A stretch of 5,642 bases of DNA, taken from an uncultured Clostridium sp. (GTDB lineage: Bacteria; Bacillota; Clostridia; TANB77; CAG-508). Shown in pieces: positions 1-5,515 of the stretch. A program made the position numbers and the translations under genes. The notes beneath the pieces were generated by a model that saw only the letters and a program-made list of their open reading frames with translations, was not told the origin of the DNA and ran no database searches. The stretch lies in the NCBI GenBank assembly GCA_900556345.1, contig USOM01000073.1, forward strand, positions 1-5,642, given 5' to 3'. The stretch's first letter is position 1, and every line of letters starts with the position of its first letter.

Positions 1-1
1 G

Positions 2-109
2 AAATTAACTAAATTTTTATTAGATAAATTTTATCCTCAAACTTTTTTTGCAATAATAGGTTTTACACTTGGCTCTGTTTTCATATTATATCCACGGATT
101 TACATTTGA
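2..109 (+). CDS. C-terminal fragment of a DUF368 / PopT-like membrane protein (partial, probably frameshifted)
   Basis: The open frame entering from the left edge encodes 35 residues ending in ...GFTLGSVFILYPRIYI before TGA at 107-109. The hydrophobic stretch and the GFxLGS...P pattern resemble the last conserved block of DUF368 proteins. That family includes PopT, which returns undecaprenyl phosphate across the cytoplasmic membrane for cell-wall polymer synthesis. The family call is from memory of the pattern and rests on few residues. The frame looks broken: dropping one base near position 95 joins YP to GFTFDLTG and continues as another hydrophobic segment to TAA at 174-176. The gene body and start lie outside the window. 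It is convergent with the dCMP deaminase gene. Confidence 0.5.
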   Translation, partial: KLTKFLLDKFYPQTFFAIIGFTLGSVFILYPRIYI

Positions 110-176
110 TTTAACGGGATTTGTTTCAATTTTAAGTTTAATTTTAGGATTTATTTTAGCTAATTTTCTTGGCTAA
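96..176 (+). other. Out-of-frame continuation of the DUF368-like C terminus
   Basis: Read from base 96, this frame gives GFTFDLTGFVSILSLILGFILANFLG and then TAA at 174-176. It forms a plausible last transmembrane helix and completes a YPGF-type motif begun in the preceding frame at 89-94. There is no start codon or ribosome binding site of its own, so it is best read as the original end of the same gene, displaced by a net +1 change (an extra C at 95, or loss of two bases). A sequencing or assembly error would look identical. Confidence 0.5.
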
Positions 177-187
177 AATAAATCCTA
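145..187. terminator. Convergent-junction hairpin, candidate bidirectional terminator
   Basis: Bases 145-160 and 172-187 are perfectly complementary (16 bp) around an 11-base loop. The stem is AT-rich, with GGAT and GC blocks, and sits between two convergent genes. The TAA at 174-176 of the frame-restored DUF368 gene lies in the right arm, and the dCMP deaminase stop begins two bases beyond it. The T tract on either side is weak, so termination efficiency is uncertain. Confidence 0.55.
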
Positions 188-188
188 T

Positions 189-662
189 TTAATTTAATGT
201 ATCATCATTTTTTATCCATTCTTCTACATATTCTACTCTGTAATTTTGTTTGTTATCTCTCATAACAACTTTTTCTATTCCTGCATTTATTATCATTCTT
301 TTGCATAATGTACAAGGATAATTATCTGCTATGTATTCACCATTTCTTTTATTAATTCCAACCAAATATAATGTTGCACCTAGCATATCTCTTCTATTTG
401 CGCTTATTATAGCATTTTGTTCACTATGTACAGATCTACACATTTCATATCCAGCACCACTTAAATCTGTTTTTTGTTTACGTATACAATATCCCAAATC
501 AAGGCAATTTTTTCTGCCTCTTGGTGCTCCACTATACCCTGTTGATATTATTTCGTCATTTTTTACAATTACACTTCCATAATTGTTTCTTAAGCATGTT
601 CCTCTTTCTAGTATTGTTTCTGCTATGTCTAGGTAATAGTTTGTTTTGTCTACTCTTTCCAT
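189..662 (-). CDS. dCMP deaminase (ComEB-type deoxycytidylate deaminase)
   Basis: Zn-dependent cytosolic deamination of dCMP to dUMP, feeding thymidylate synthesis. The 157-residue protein carries the cytidine/deoxycytidylate deaminase signature. H79-S80-E81 (in HSEQNAI) supplies one zinc ligand and the catalytic glutamate, and PCTLC (C117, C120) supplies the other two ligands. The segment GTCLRNNYGSVIV...STGYSGAPRG at 21-50 is typical of bacterial dCMP deaminases related to B. subtilis ComEB, as are the extra cysteines (C23, C53, C59, C75) between it and the active site. Length is normal for the family. I start it at the ATG at 660-662 because an AAGGAG lies 7 bases upstream. The frame stays open to an ATG at 719, but those 19 extra residues are translated from the neighbouring inverted repeat and have no ribosome binding site. 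It lies 128 bp downstream of the dehydrogenase-like gene on the same strand and is probably co-transcribed with it. Confidence 0.94.
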   Translation of the reverse strand: MERVDKTNYYLDIAETILERGTCLRNNYGSVIVKNDEIISTGYSGAPRGRKNCLDLGYCIRKQKTDLSGAGYEMCRSVHSEQNAIISANRRDMLGATLYLVGINKRNGEYIADNYPCTLCKRMIINAGIEKVVMRDNKQNYRVEYVEEWIKNDDTLN

Positions 663-669
663 TTTTTTG

Positions 670-675
670 CTCCTT
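670..675 (-). promoter_or_regulatory. Ribosome binding site that fixes the dCMP deaminase start
   Basis: On the minus strand this reads AAGGAG, 7 bases before the ATG at 660-662. It selects the MERVDKTNY start over the upstream in-frame ATG at 717-719, which is preceded only by A/T-rich sequence from the loop of the inverted repeat. Confidence 0.85.
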
Positions 676-686
676 CTTGGCTCATT

Positions 687-779
687 GGGACCATTGGGGT
701 CGGTTCTTTTTGGTCCCATTTTTATTATTAATAATAATTTGCCAAAATGGGACCAAAAAGAACCGACCCCGATGGTCCC
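687..779. repeat. Long imperfect inverted repeat (REP/MITE-like hairpin element)
   Basis: Arms 687-722 and 744-779 are 36 bp each and complementary at 35 of 36 positions, around a 21-base loop. The single difference is T695 opposite G771: a G-U wobble in a plus-strand transcript and an A-C mismatch in a minus-strand one. The arms hold GGGACC, GGGGTCGG and GGTCCC blocks, far more GC-rich than the surroundings. A 16-bp A/T palindrome (722-737) fills most of the loop. No T tract follows on either strand, so it does not look like an intrinsic terminator. Similar GGGG-CGGTTCTTTTTG hairpins are, from memory, dispersed in many Clostridia genomes, which suggests a non-coding mobile repeat. It lies in the transcribed gap between two minus-strand genes and ends 11 bases upstream of the dCMP deaminase ribosome binding site. 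Confidence 0.85.
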
Positions 780-790
780 CTACCTATTTA

Positions 791-1840
791 TTAATACTTC
801 AAAGCTCCCATTCTAGAAGTTGGTACAAATCCATCTTCTGCTTTTATTAAATCAGGTATTCTGTTTACAATACTTGCACAAGTAAGTTCAACTGTTTTAG
901 GTTCAGTTATAACAACTCTTGTATCAGGTTCTCCAAATATTGTCCAATCATTTGTATCTACATCATCTTTGTCATATACTTTTCCTATGCATTCCGCTTC
1001 AATTACTACGCCTTCTTTAGTTTCTGCAGTAACTACAGCACTCATTCCTGTTGCATTTCCTGCTTTTATATCCATATTTAATGTATTTGAATGAATATCT
1101 TCTTTAGAAACTATTGGCACACATTTTTGTGTCATAGATGTTATTGTAAATCCGAATTTGTCTGCAAGCCAAGGAACTACATTCCACATATATGATGGTG
1201 TATATGTTCCGCTTTCTATTATTTTTTGTCTTTCTTCCATACTTATTTTGTCTGCTGCAGCTACTTTTTCATCAAACTCTTCTAAAGTCATTCCTGAACC
1301 ATGAACTTGAGCAAGCGCTATTCCATAGTCCTCTACATTGTATGATGAACTTCCTTTTATTTTTGTTATTTTATGTGTTGCACCAGCTAAAGTGTAAATT
1401 AAATTTCCCCAAAATACGTCTTGGTATCCACTTCCTGTTATTGTACAATGATTTTCTTTTGCTAATTTATCTAATTTTTCTGTTAAGTTTGGATTTGATG
1501 CTTCTGGATAAAATGCTTCTTCACAAGTTGTTATTGCATTTATTCCAAGCTCTGCACATAATGTAAGTGCTTCGTCTAAGTCACTCATTAAACTCATTGT
1601 TGTAACTATACATACATCTGGCTTTGTTTCTTCTAAAACCTTACGTGCATCTTTTACATCCGTAACTTTTACTCCTTTTTCCCCACAATTACATCCAATG
1701 ATTTCTGAAATGTCTTTTCCAATTACATTTGGATTGATGTCTAATGCTCCTACAATTTCATACCCTTTTTCGATGGCATATCTCATTGTGTATGCACTCA
1801 TCTTTCCACATCCATATTGGACAATTTTTACTTTTTCCAT
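791..1840 (-). CDS. DapB-like / 2,4-diaminopentanoate dehydrogenase-like NAD(P)-dependent oxidoreductase
   Basis: A 349-residue soluble protein with an N-terminal Rossmann domain and a C-terminal catalytic domain of the 2,4-diaminopentanoate dehydrogenase type. Residues 4-15 (VKIVQYGCGKMS) form the first beta strand and dinucleotide loop, in the GxGxM pattern of dihydrodipicolinate reductase relatives but with Ser in place of the last Gly. ALDINPNVIGKDI (32-44) is the second strand, and PDVCIVTT (74-81) and NAITTCEEAF (101-110) are later Rossmann strands. GSGYQDVFWG (136-145) begins the substrate domain, and the end (CASIVNRIPDLI...GFVPTSRMGALKY) matches the family's typical C terminus. Family members are often named dihydrodipicolinate reductase, but the length (DapB is about 250-270 residues) argues against DapB. 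The known homologue, OrD, deaminates 2,4-diaminopentanoate in clostridial ornithine fermentation. No other ornithine-pathway genes are visible here, so the substrate is open. An AGGAGGT lies 7 bases before the ATG, and the gene is first of the minus-strand unit with dCMP deaminase. Confidence 0.8.
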   Translation of the reverse strand: MEKVKIVQYGCGKMSAYTMRYAIEKGYEIVGALDINPNVIGKDISEIIGCNCGEKGVKVTDVKDARKVLEETKPDVCIVTTMSLMSDLDEALTLCAELGINAITTCEEAFYPEASNPNLTEKLDKLAKENHCTITGSGYQDVFWGNLIYTLAGATHKITKIKGSSSYNVEDYGIALAQVHGSGMTLEEFDEKVAAADKISMEERQKIIESGTYTPSYMWNVVPWLADKFGFTITSMTQKCVPIVSKEDIHSNTLNMDIKAGNATGMSAVVTAETKEGVVIEAECIGKVYDKDDVDTNDWTIFGEPDTRVVITEPKTVELTCASIVNRIPDLIKAEDGFVPTSRMGALKY

Positions 1841-1847
1841 AACTCTT

Positions 1848-1854
1848 ACCTCCT
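1848..1854 (-). promoter_or_regulatory. Strong ribosome binding site of the dehydrogenase-like gene
   Basis: The minus strand reads AGGAGGT 7 bases before the ATG at 1838-1840, a near-perfect Shine-Dalgarno sequence. Its first three bases (1852-1854) are the 3' foot of a possible leader hairpin. Confidence 0.9.
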
Positions 1855-1900
1855 AAAAATATTTTTCCCGTATGTTGCTATTTTAAACGGGATTTTTAGG
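1852..1900 (-). promoter_or_regulatory. Leader hairpin reaching into the Shine-Dalgarno sequence
   Basis: In the minus-strand transcript, CCTAAAAAT (1900-1892) can pair with ATTTTTAGG (1860-1852), and CCCGT (1891-1887) with ACGGG (1871-1867). This gives 14 base pairs with a 6-base bulge (1861-1866) and a 15-base loop. The closing base pairs involve the first AGG of the ribosome binding site. It does not match any riboswitch class I recognise and is too small for most. Pairing is seen in the sequence, but a regulatory role is inference. Confidence 0.5.
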
Positions 1901-1924
1901 TCTTTTCATAATTTGTATAATTTT

Positions 1925-1953
1925 TTTATATCATATTGATTAAAAGTTGTCAA
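1925..1953 (-). promoter_or_regulatory. Near-consensus sigma-A promoter for the dehydrogenase / dCMP deaminase unit
   Basis: On the minus strand, TTGACA (1953-1948) is followed by a 17-base spacer and TATAAA (1930-1925). Transcription would start near 1918, giving a leader of about 78 bases that contains the hairpin at 1852-1900. The box match and ideal spacing make this the best promoter in the window. Confidence 0.82.
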
Positions 1954-1968
1954 TAGTCTAAATTTTTA

Positions 1969-1997
1969 TTGATTTTTAAACGTTTTTATGATATCAT
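1969..1997 (+). promoter_or_regulatory. Candidate promoter for tmcAL
   Basis: TTGATT (1969-1974), a 17-base spacer and TATCAT (1992-1997), placed back to back with the stronger minus-strand promoter. Start would fall near 2004, leaving a short leader. The -35 box matches consensus at only four of six bases. A perfect TATAAT at 1916-1921 further upstream is an alternative but lacks a -35 box. Confidence 0.42.
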
Positions 1998-2000
1998 AAA
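1985..2000. repeat. 16-bp perfect palindrome in the divergent promoter region
   Basis: The sequence TTTATGATATCATAAA is identical to its reverse complement and covers the candidate -10 box of tmcAL. It could be an operator for a dimeric repressor, but short AT palindromes arise by chance in DNA of this composition. I recognise no specific regulator. Confidence 0.4.
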
Positions 2001-2012
2001 CATAATTTTTTG

Positions 2013-2018
2013 AAAGGA
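2013..2018 (+). promoter_or_regulatory. Ribosome binding site that fixes the tmcAL start
   Basis: AAAGGA ends 9 bases before the ATG at 2028-2030. It lies downstream of the in-frame TTG at 2010, so that TTG cannot use it. This supports the ATG start, which places the conserved GIIAEYNPFHNGH at the very N terminus, as in the family. Confidence 0.8.
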
Positions 2019-2027
2019 CAAATTTTT

Positions 2028-3251
2028 ATGGTATTAGGTATTATTGCTGAATATAATCCATTTCATAATGGACATTTATATCATATTTTAAAATCTAAAG
2101 AACTCACAAAAGATGATTATGTAATAGTGCTTATTGGTGGAAACTTTACCCAACGTGGTGAAAGTTCTATCGTAGATAAATGGACAAAAGCTGAAATGGC
2201 ATTAGCAAGCGGAGCTGACTTGGTTATTGAACTTCCCTCTCTATATTCAGTATCAAGTGCAGAAAATTTTGCAGATGGTGCTGTAAAAATTTTAAACTCC
2301 TTAAAAGTTGTTGACCATTTATCTTTTGGTGCCGAATGTCAAGAACTTAATAAATTAAATATAATAGCAAATGTTTTATATGAAGAACCTAAAGAATTTA
2401 AAGCATTTTTAGCTGATGAATTATCTAAAGGATTTTCCTTTCCTAAGGCAAGAGAAAATGCTATTTTGAGCTACTTGAAAGACTTTTCTTATAAGAATAT
2501 TTTATCTGAACCAAATAACATTTTGGGAATTGAATATTTAAAAGCATTAAAAAAATATCGTTCTAGAATAAAACCTGTTTTAGTTCCAAGAAAATCCTCA
2601 GGTCATTTAACCTTAGATTATACAGGTTCAATTAGCAGTAGCACTTCTATTCGAAATATGCTTAAAACAGGCAATACCGCTAATCTTAAAGATGCACTTA
2701 CTCCTAGTTCTTATACTATTTTAAAAGAAGAAATAAATAAAGGTCATTTTGTTAGAGATTTTTCGAAGTTCGAAAAAATTGCTCTATATAATTTACGTTT
2801 GATGAGCCTAGAAGAAATAAAAAAACTTCCAGATGTTTCTGAAGGACTAGAACATTTAATTAAAAAGGCTGCTCTTTCTTGTAATACAGTAGATGATTTT
2901 GTTAATATTGTTTGTTCTAAAAGATATACTAAAACTAGAATTAGAAGAATTCTTTTGTATGCTCTTTTAGGAATTTCTAAAAAGGATATTGATATTTCTA
3001 AAAAGGTTGTTCCTTATGTTAGGGTTCTAGGTTTTAATGATAAAGGTAAAAATTTGGTAAGTAAGATTAAACATAAAAATCCAAGTGCTAAAATTGTTAC
3101 TTCTGTTAAGAAATTTGTTGATAGTAATGGAAATAAGAATTTGCAGGTTTTGATGAATAAGGATATTTTTGCTACTAATGTTTATACTTTGGGTTTTGAA
3201 AGTGATTCTTGGGGAAATTTGGATTTTAGTAGGAAGATTGTTGTAAAATAA
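2028..3251 (+). CDS. tmcAL: tRNA(Met) cytidine acetate ligase TmcAL (formerly YlbM)
   Basis: TmcAL uses ATP to activate acetate and transfers it to C34 of elongator tRNA(Met), forming N4-acetylcytidine in the wobble position, which keeps AUG decoding accurate. The 407-residue protein is close in size to B. subtilis TmcAL (about 415). The nucleotidyltransferase-like fold shows at residues 3-16 (LGIIAEYNPFHNGH), where HNGH is the HxGH ATP-binding motif. GGNFTQRGE (37-45) and the segment DKWTKAEMALASGADLVIELP (50-70) are also conserved. ISSSTSIRN (202-210) is the second nucleotide-binding signature. The remaining helical C-terminal part probably recognises tRNA. The gene stands alone: divergent from the dehydrogenase-like gene and convergent with rnr, with only 35 bp between the stop codons. 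Confidence 0.95.
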   Translation: MVLGIIAEYNPFHNGHLYHILKSKELTKDDYVIVLIGGNFTQRGESSIVDKWTKAEMALASGADLVIELPSLYSVSSAENFADGAVKILNSLKVVDHLSFGAECQELNKLNIIANVLYEEPKEFKAFLADELSKGFSFPKARENAILSYLKDFSYKNILSEPNNILGIEYLKALKKYRSRIKPVLVPRKSSGHLTLDYTGSISSSTSIRNMLKTGNTANLKDALTPSSYTILKEEINKGHFVRDFSKFEKIALYNLRLMSLEEIKKLPDVSEGLEHLIKKAALSCNTVDDFVNIVCSKRYTKTRIRRILLYALLGISKKDIDISKKVVPYVRVLGFNDKGKNLVSKIKHKNPSAKIVTSVKKFVDSNGNKNLQVLMNKDIFATNVYTLGFESDSWGNLDFSRKIVVK

Positions 3252-3289
3252 AAAATCGGTATAATAACTAATACCGATTTTTTATTTTA
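3244..3289. terminator. Bidirectional intrinsic terminator between tmcAL and rnr
   Basis: Arms 3244-3262 and 3271-3289 are perfect 19-bp inverted repeats with an 8-base loop. The core stem is ATCGGTAT/ATACCGAT flanked by A tracts on the left and T tracts on the right, so either strand gives a stem followed by a U run. The tmcAL stop codon (3249-3251) lies in the left arm and the rnr stop (3287-3289) ends the right arm. Confidence 0.9.
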
Positions 3290-5407
3290 GTCTACAATTT
3301 CAAAATCCACCTGTCTAAGCTCCTTACTTGCATCCTTAACTCTAATTTTAACAATATCACCAATCTTAAAAGTTTTTTTACTATTTTCCCCAACTAAAAT
3401 CTTTCTATCTTGGTCATAAATAAAGTACTCATTTCCCATATCTCTAAAGCCAACTAAGCCCTCGACAGTATTTTCCAATTCAACAAACATGCCAAACGAT
3501 GTAATGCTAGATACAACACCTTCATATTCTTCTCCAATATGTTTTTCCATAAATTCTGCTTTCTTAATCTTGTCTGCTTCTCTTTCTGTTTTAGTTGCAA
3601 TCTTCTCCCTTTCCGAAGAATTAATTGCTGCTTGATTTGCAAGGACCTTATACTTTTCTAAAAACTCGTTATCCACATCATATCCACAATCTAGGTAATG
3701 TGAAATAACCCTGTGTATAAATAAATCTGGATATCTTCTAATAGGTGATGTAAAGTGGCAATAGTATTTACTTGCAATACCAAAATGTCCCATATTTTCA
3801 TCACTATATCTTGCAAGTTTTAAAGTTCTAAGTAATAAATTCGATACCACTCTTTCTTCTTCTTTTCCTTTTACCTCATCTAAAACCATTGCAAATGCTT
3901 TTGAATGAATTTTGTCTTTGTTTGCTTTTATTTTTAAATTCATATTATATAAAAATTTATTAGCTTCTTTTATTTTATCAATATCTGGCTCTTCGTGTAT
4001 TCTGTATATAAAAGGTGCATTTAACCAGTAGAATTTTTCAGCTATTGTTTCATTTGCTGTAAGCATAAATTGCTCTATTATTTCATTTGAAAAATGTGTT
4101 TCATATTTATGAACATCAATTGCCCATCCGTCTTGATCTAGCTCGATTTTACTTTCTGGTAAATCTAAATTAATATATCCTTTTTCTAGCCTTCTTGCCT
4201 TTATAATATTTGCAAGCTCTGCCATTAATTCAAATTCTGGAATATATTTTTCATATCTTTTTAAAACTTTTTCATCAGATTTGTCCAATATTTTTTGAAC
4301 ATCGTTATAGTTCATTCTTTCTGTAACTCTTATTAATCCTTTATACACCTTAGAATCAACTACTTCTCCTTTATTATTTATAACCATTGAACAACTTAAT
4401 GTAAACCTATCTTCATTCATATTAAGACTGCAAATTCCATTTGAAAGTTCTCTTGGAAGCATTGGTATAACTCTTCCTAACATATAAATGCTTGTTCCTC
4501 TTAAATATGCCTCTTTATCTAAAAGTGAATCTGGTTTTACATATTCGCTTACATCTGCTATATGAACTTCTAACAAATAATTTCCATCTTGCATTTTTTC
4601 TACTCTAACTGCATCATCTAAGTCCTTGGCATCTTCTCCGTCTATTGTAAAAATTTCTTTATCCCTTAAATCCACTCTGCCATTTATTTTATTTTTATCT
4701 ATTTTGTCGCCTTTACTTTTGGCTTCATTTACAACTTCCTGTGGAAAAACTGATGGTAAACCATATTCTTTTATTAAGGATAACATATCAACTCCTGCTT
4801 CATTTGGTCTACCTAAAACTTCTAAAACTTTTCCTTCTGCGTGCTTATTTCCTTCTGGGTATTTTGTAATTTCTACTAAAACTTTGTGTCCATTTCTTGC
4901 TTTTCCCATATTTGATTTAGATATAAATATATCTGTTCCGAAACTTTTATCATCTGGAACTACAAAGCCAAAATTTTTATTAAATTCAAATGTTCCGACA
5001 ACCGTATTTTTAGCGTGTTCTACTACTTTTATAACTTTTCCTTCTTGGCTTTTATTTTTATTTCCTTCATCTATAATTTTAATTATTACTTTATCTCCAT
5101 TAAATGCTTTATTTGAGTTTTGTTTTGAAATATATATTTCATCTTCTTCTCCATCTATTTTTACAAATCCAAATCCTTTGCTATTTCTTCTATATATTCC
5201 CTCTAAAATTTTCTCATCATTTATTCTATATCTATTTTTTCTGTTTTTTACTATTTTTAGGTCTGCTTCTAATTTATTTAATACTTCTATTAATTCATTA
5301 TATCTGTCTTTTGAAATATTTAAGACCATTGCCATTTCTTTTGCTTTCATTGGCACATAATCTTCATCTTTCATAAAGTTTAAAATCATCTCTTCTTTTT
5401 CATTCAT
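3287..5407 (-). CDS. rnr: Ribonuclease R (3'-5' exoribonuclease)
   Basis: Processive, Mg-dependent 3'-5' hydrolysis of RNA, including structured RNA; acts in mRNA decay, rRNA/tRNA quality control and often trans-translation. The 706-residue protein has the standard order. An N-terminal winged-helix segment spans about 1-65. Two cold-shock domains follow: GIYRRNSKGFGFVKI...IYISKQN near 70-115 and VVGTFEFNKNFGFVV...DIFISKSN near 136-185. The RNB catalytic domain spans about 245-570 and an S1 domain about 625-705 (GVVSSITSFGMFVELENTVEGLV). Metal-binding aspartates are D256, D262, D264 and D265 in IDGEDAKDLDDA. The conserved HFTSPIRRYPDLFIHR is at 551-566. The protein ends right after S1, without the long lysine-rich tail of B. 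subtilis and E. coli RNase R. GGAGA lies 6 bases before the ATG. It is divergent from xpt. I see no clear promoter; a TAAAAT at 5460-5465 on the minus strand is a weak -10 candidate. Confidence 0.97.
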   Translation of the reverse strand: MNEKEEMILNFMKDEDYVPMKAKEMAMVLNISKDRYNELIEVLNKLEADLKIVKNRKNRYRINDEKILEGIYRRNSKGFGFVKIDGEEDEIYISKQNSNKAFNGDKVIIKIIDEGNKNKSQEGKVIKVVEHAKNTVVGTFEFNKNFGFVVPDDKSFGTDIFISKSNMGKARNGHKVLVEITKYPEGNKHAEGKVLEVLGRPNEAGVDMLSLIKEYGLPSVFPQEVVNEAKSKGDKIDKNKINGRVDLRDKEIFTIDGEDAKDLDDAVRVEKMQDGNYLLEVHIADVSEYVKPDSLLDKEAYLRGTSIYMLGRVIPMLPRELSNGICSLNMNEDRFTLSCSMVINNKGEVVDSKVYKGLIRVTERMNYNDVQKILDKSDEKVLKRYEKYIPEFELMAELANIIKARRLEKGYINLDLPESKIELDQDGWAIDVHKYETHFSNEIIEQFMLTANETIAEKFYWLNAPFIYRIHEEPDIDKIKEANKFLYNMNLKIKANKDKIHSKAFAMVLDEVKGKEEERVVSNLLLRTLKLARYSDENMGHFGIASKYYCHFTSPIRRYPDLFIHRVISHYLDCGYDVDNEFLEKYKVLANQAAINSSEREKIATKTEREADKIKKAEFMEKHIGEEYEGVVSSITSFGMFVELENTVEGLVGFRDMGNEYFIYDQDRKILVGENSKKTFKIGDIVKIRVKDASKELRQVDFEIVD

Positions 5408-5413
5408 AAAATT

Positions 5414-5418
5414 TCTCC
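5414..5418 (-). promoter_or_regulatory. Ribosome binding site of rnr
   Basis: The minus strand reads GGAGA, 6 bases before the ATG at 5405-5407. This supports the start used for RNase R. Confidence 0.75.
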
Positions 5419-5506
5419 ATTTCTTGTGTTTATTGTTACACTATTTATGATTTTTATTTATTTTACTACATTTTTTTGCAAAAATAAACAATTTTCTTTG
5501 ATTTTG

Positions 5507-5515
5507 TGTTATACT
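5507..5515 (+). promoter_or_regulatory. Candidate extended -10 promoter for xpt
   Basis: TGTTATACT combines a TG extension with a good -10 box (TATACT). No clear -35 box lies 17 bases upstream, which extended -10 promoters tolerate. Start would fall near 5522, giving a leader of only about 25 bases before the ATG at 5547, too short for a purine riboswitch. Confidence 0.5.

Noticed and set aside
331..582. Plus-strand open frame opposite dCMP deaminase (and 521-850)
   Set aside because: Antisense to a gene with clear catalytic motifs; the translation is low-complexity hydrophobic sequence typical of the reverse strand of AT-rich genes, with no convincing ribosome binding site.
687..779. Inverted repeat as an intrinsic terminator of the dehydrogenase-like gene
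   Set aside because: No T tract follows the stem on either strand, and the arms are much longer and more GC-rich than the clear terminator at 3244-3289.
1192..1566. Plus-strand open frame inside the dehydrogenase-like gene
   Set aside because: Leu/Phe-rich shadow of a well-supported minus-strand gene.
1916..1921. Perfect TATAAT on the plus strand as the tmcAL promoter
   Set aside because: The matching -35 position reads TTTTTA, and it lies within the leader of the divergent gene more than 100 bases from tmcAL; a chance match is likely in this composition.
2010..2027. TTG start extending tmcAL by six residues
   Set aside because: The AAAGGA at 2013-2018 lies inside this extension and is well placed only for the ATG at 2028, where the family's conserved N terminus begins.
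3454..3642. Minus-strand short frame inside rnr
   Set aside because: Out of frame with RNase R across its conserved C-terminal domains; Lys/Gln-rich shadow translation.
4626..5360. Long plus-strand open frame opposite rnr (244 residues), and 5104-5376
   Set aside because: Antisense to the RNase R cold-shock and RNB domains; Ser/Phe/Leu-rich with no recognisable motif, expected from AT-rich codon use on the other strand.
5473..5484. 12-bp palindrome TTTTTGCAAAAA between rnr and xpt as an operator
   Set aside because: Short, A/T-tract based and without a known regulator; expected by chance in such DNA.
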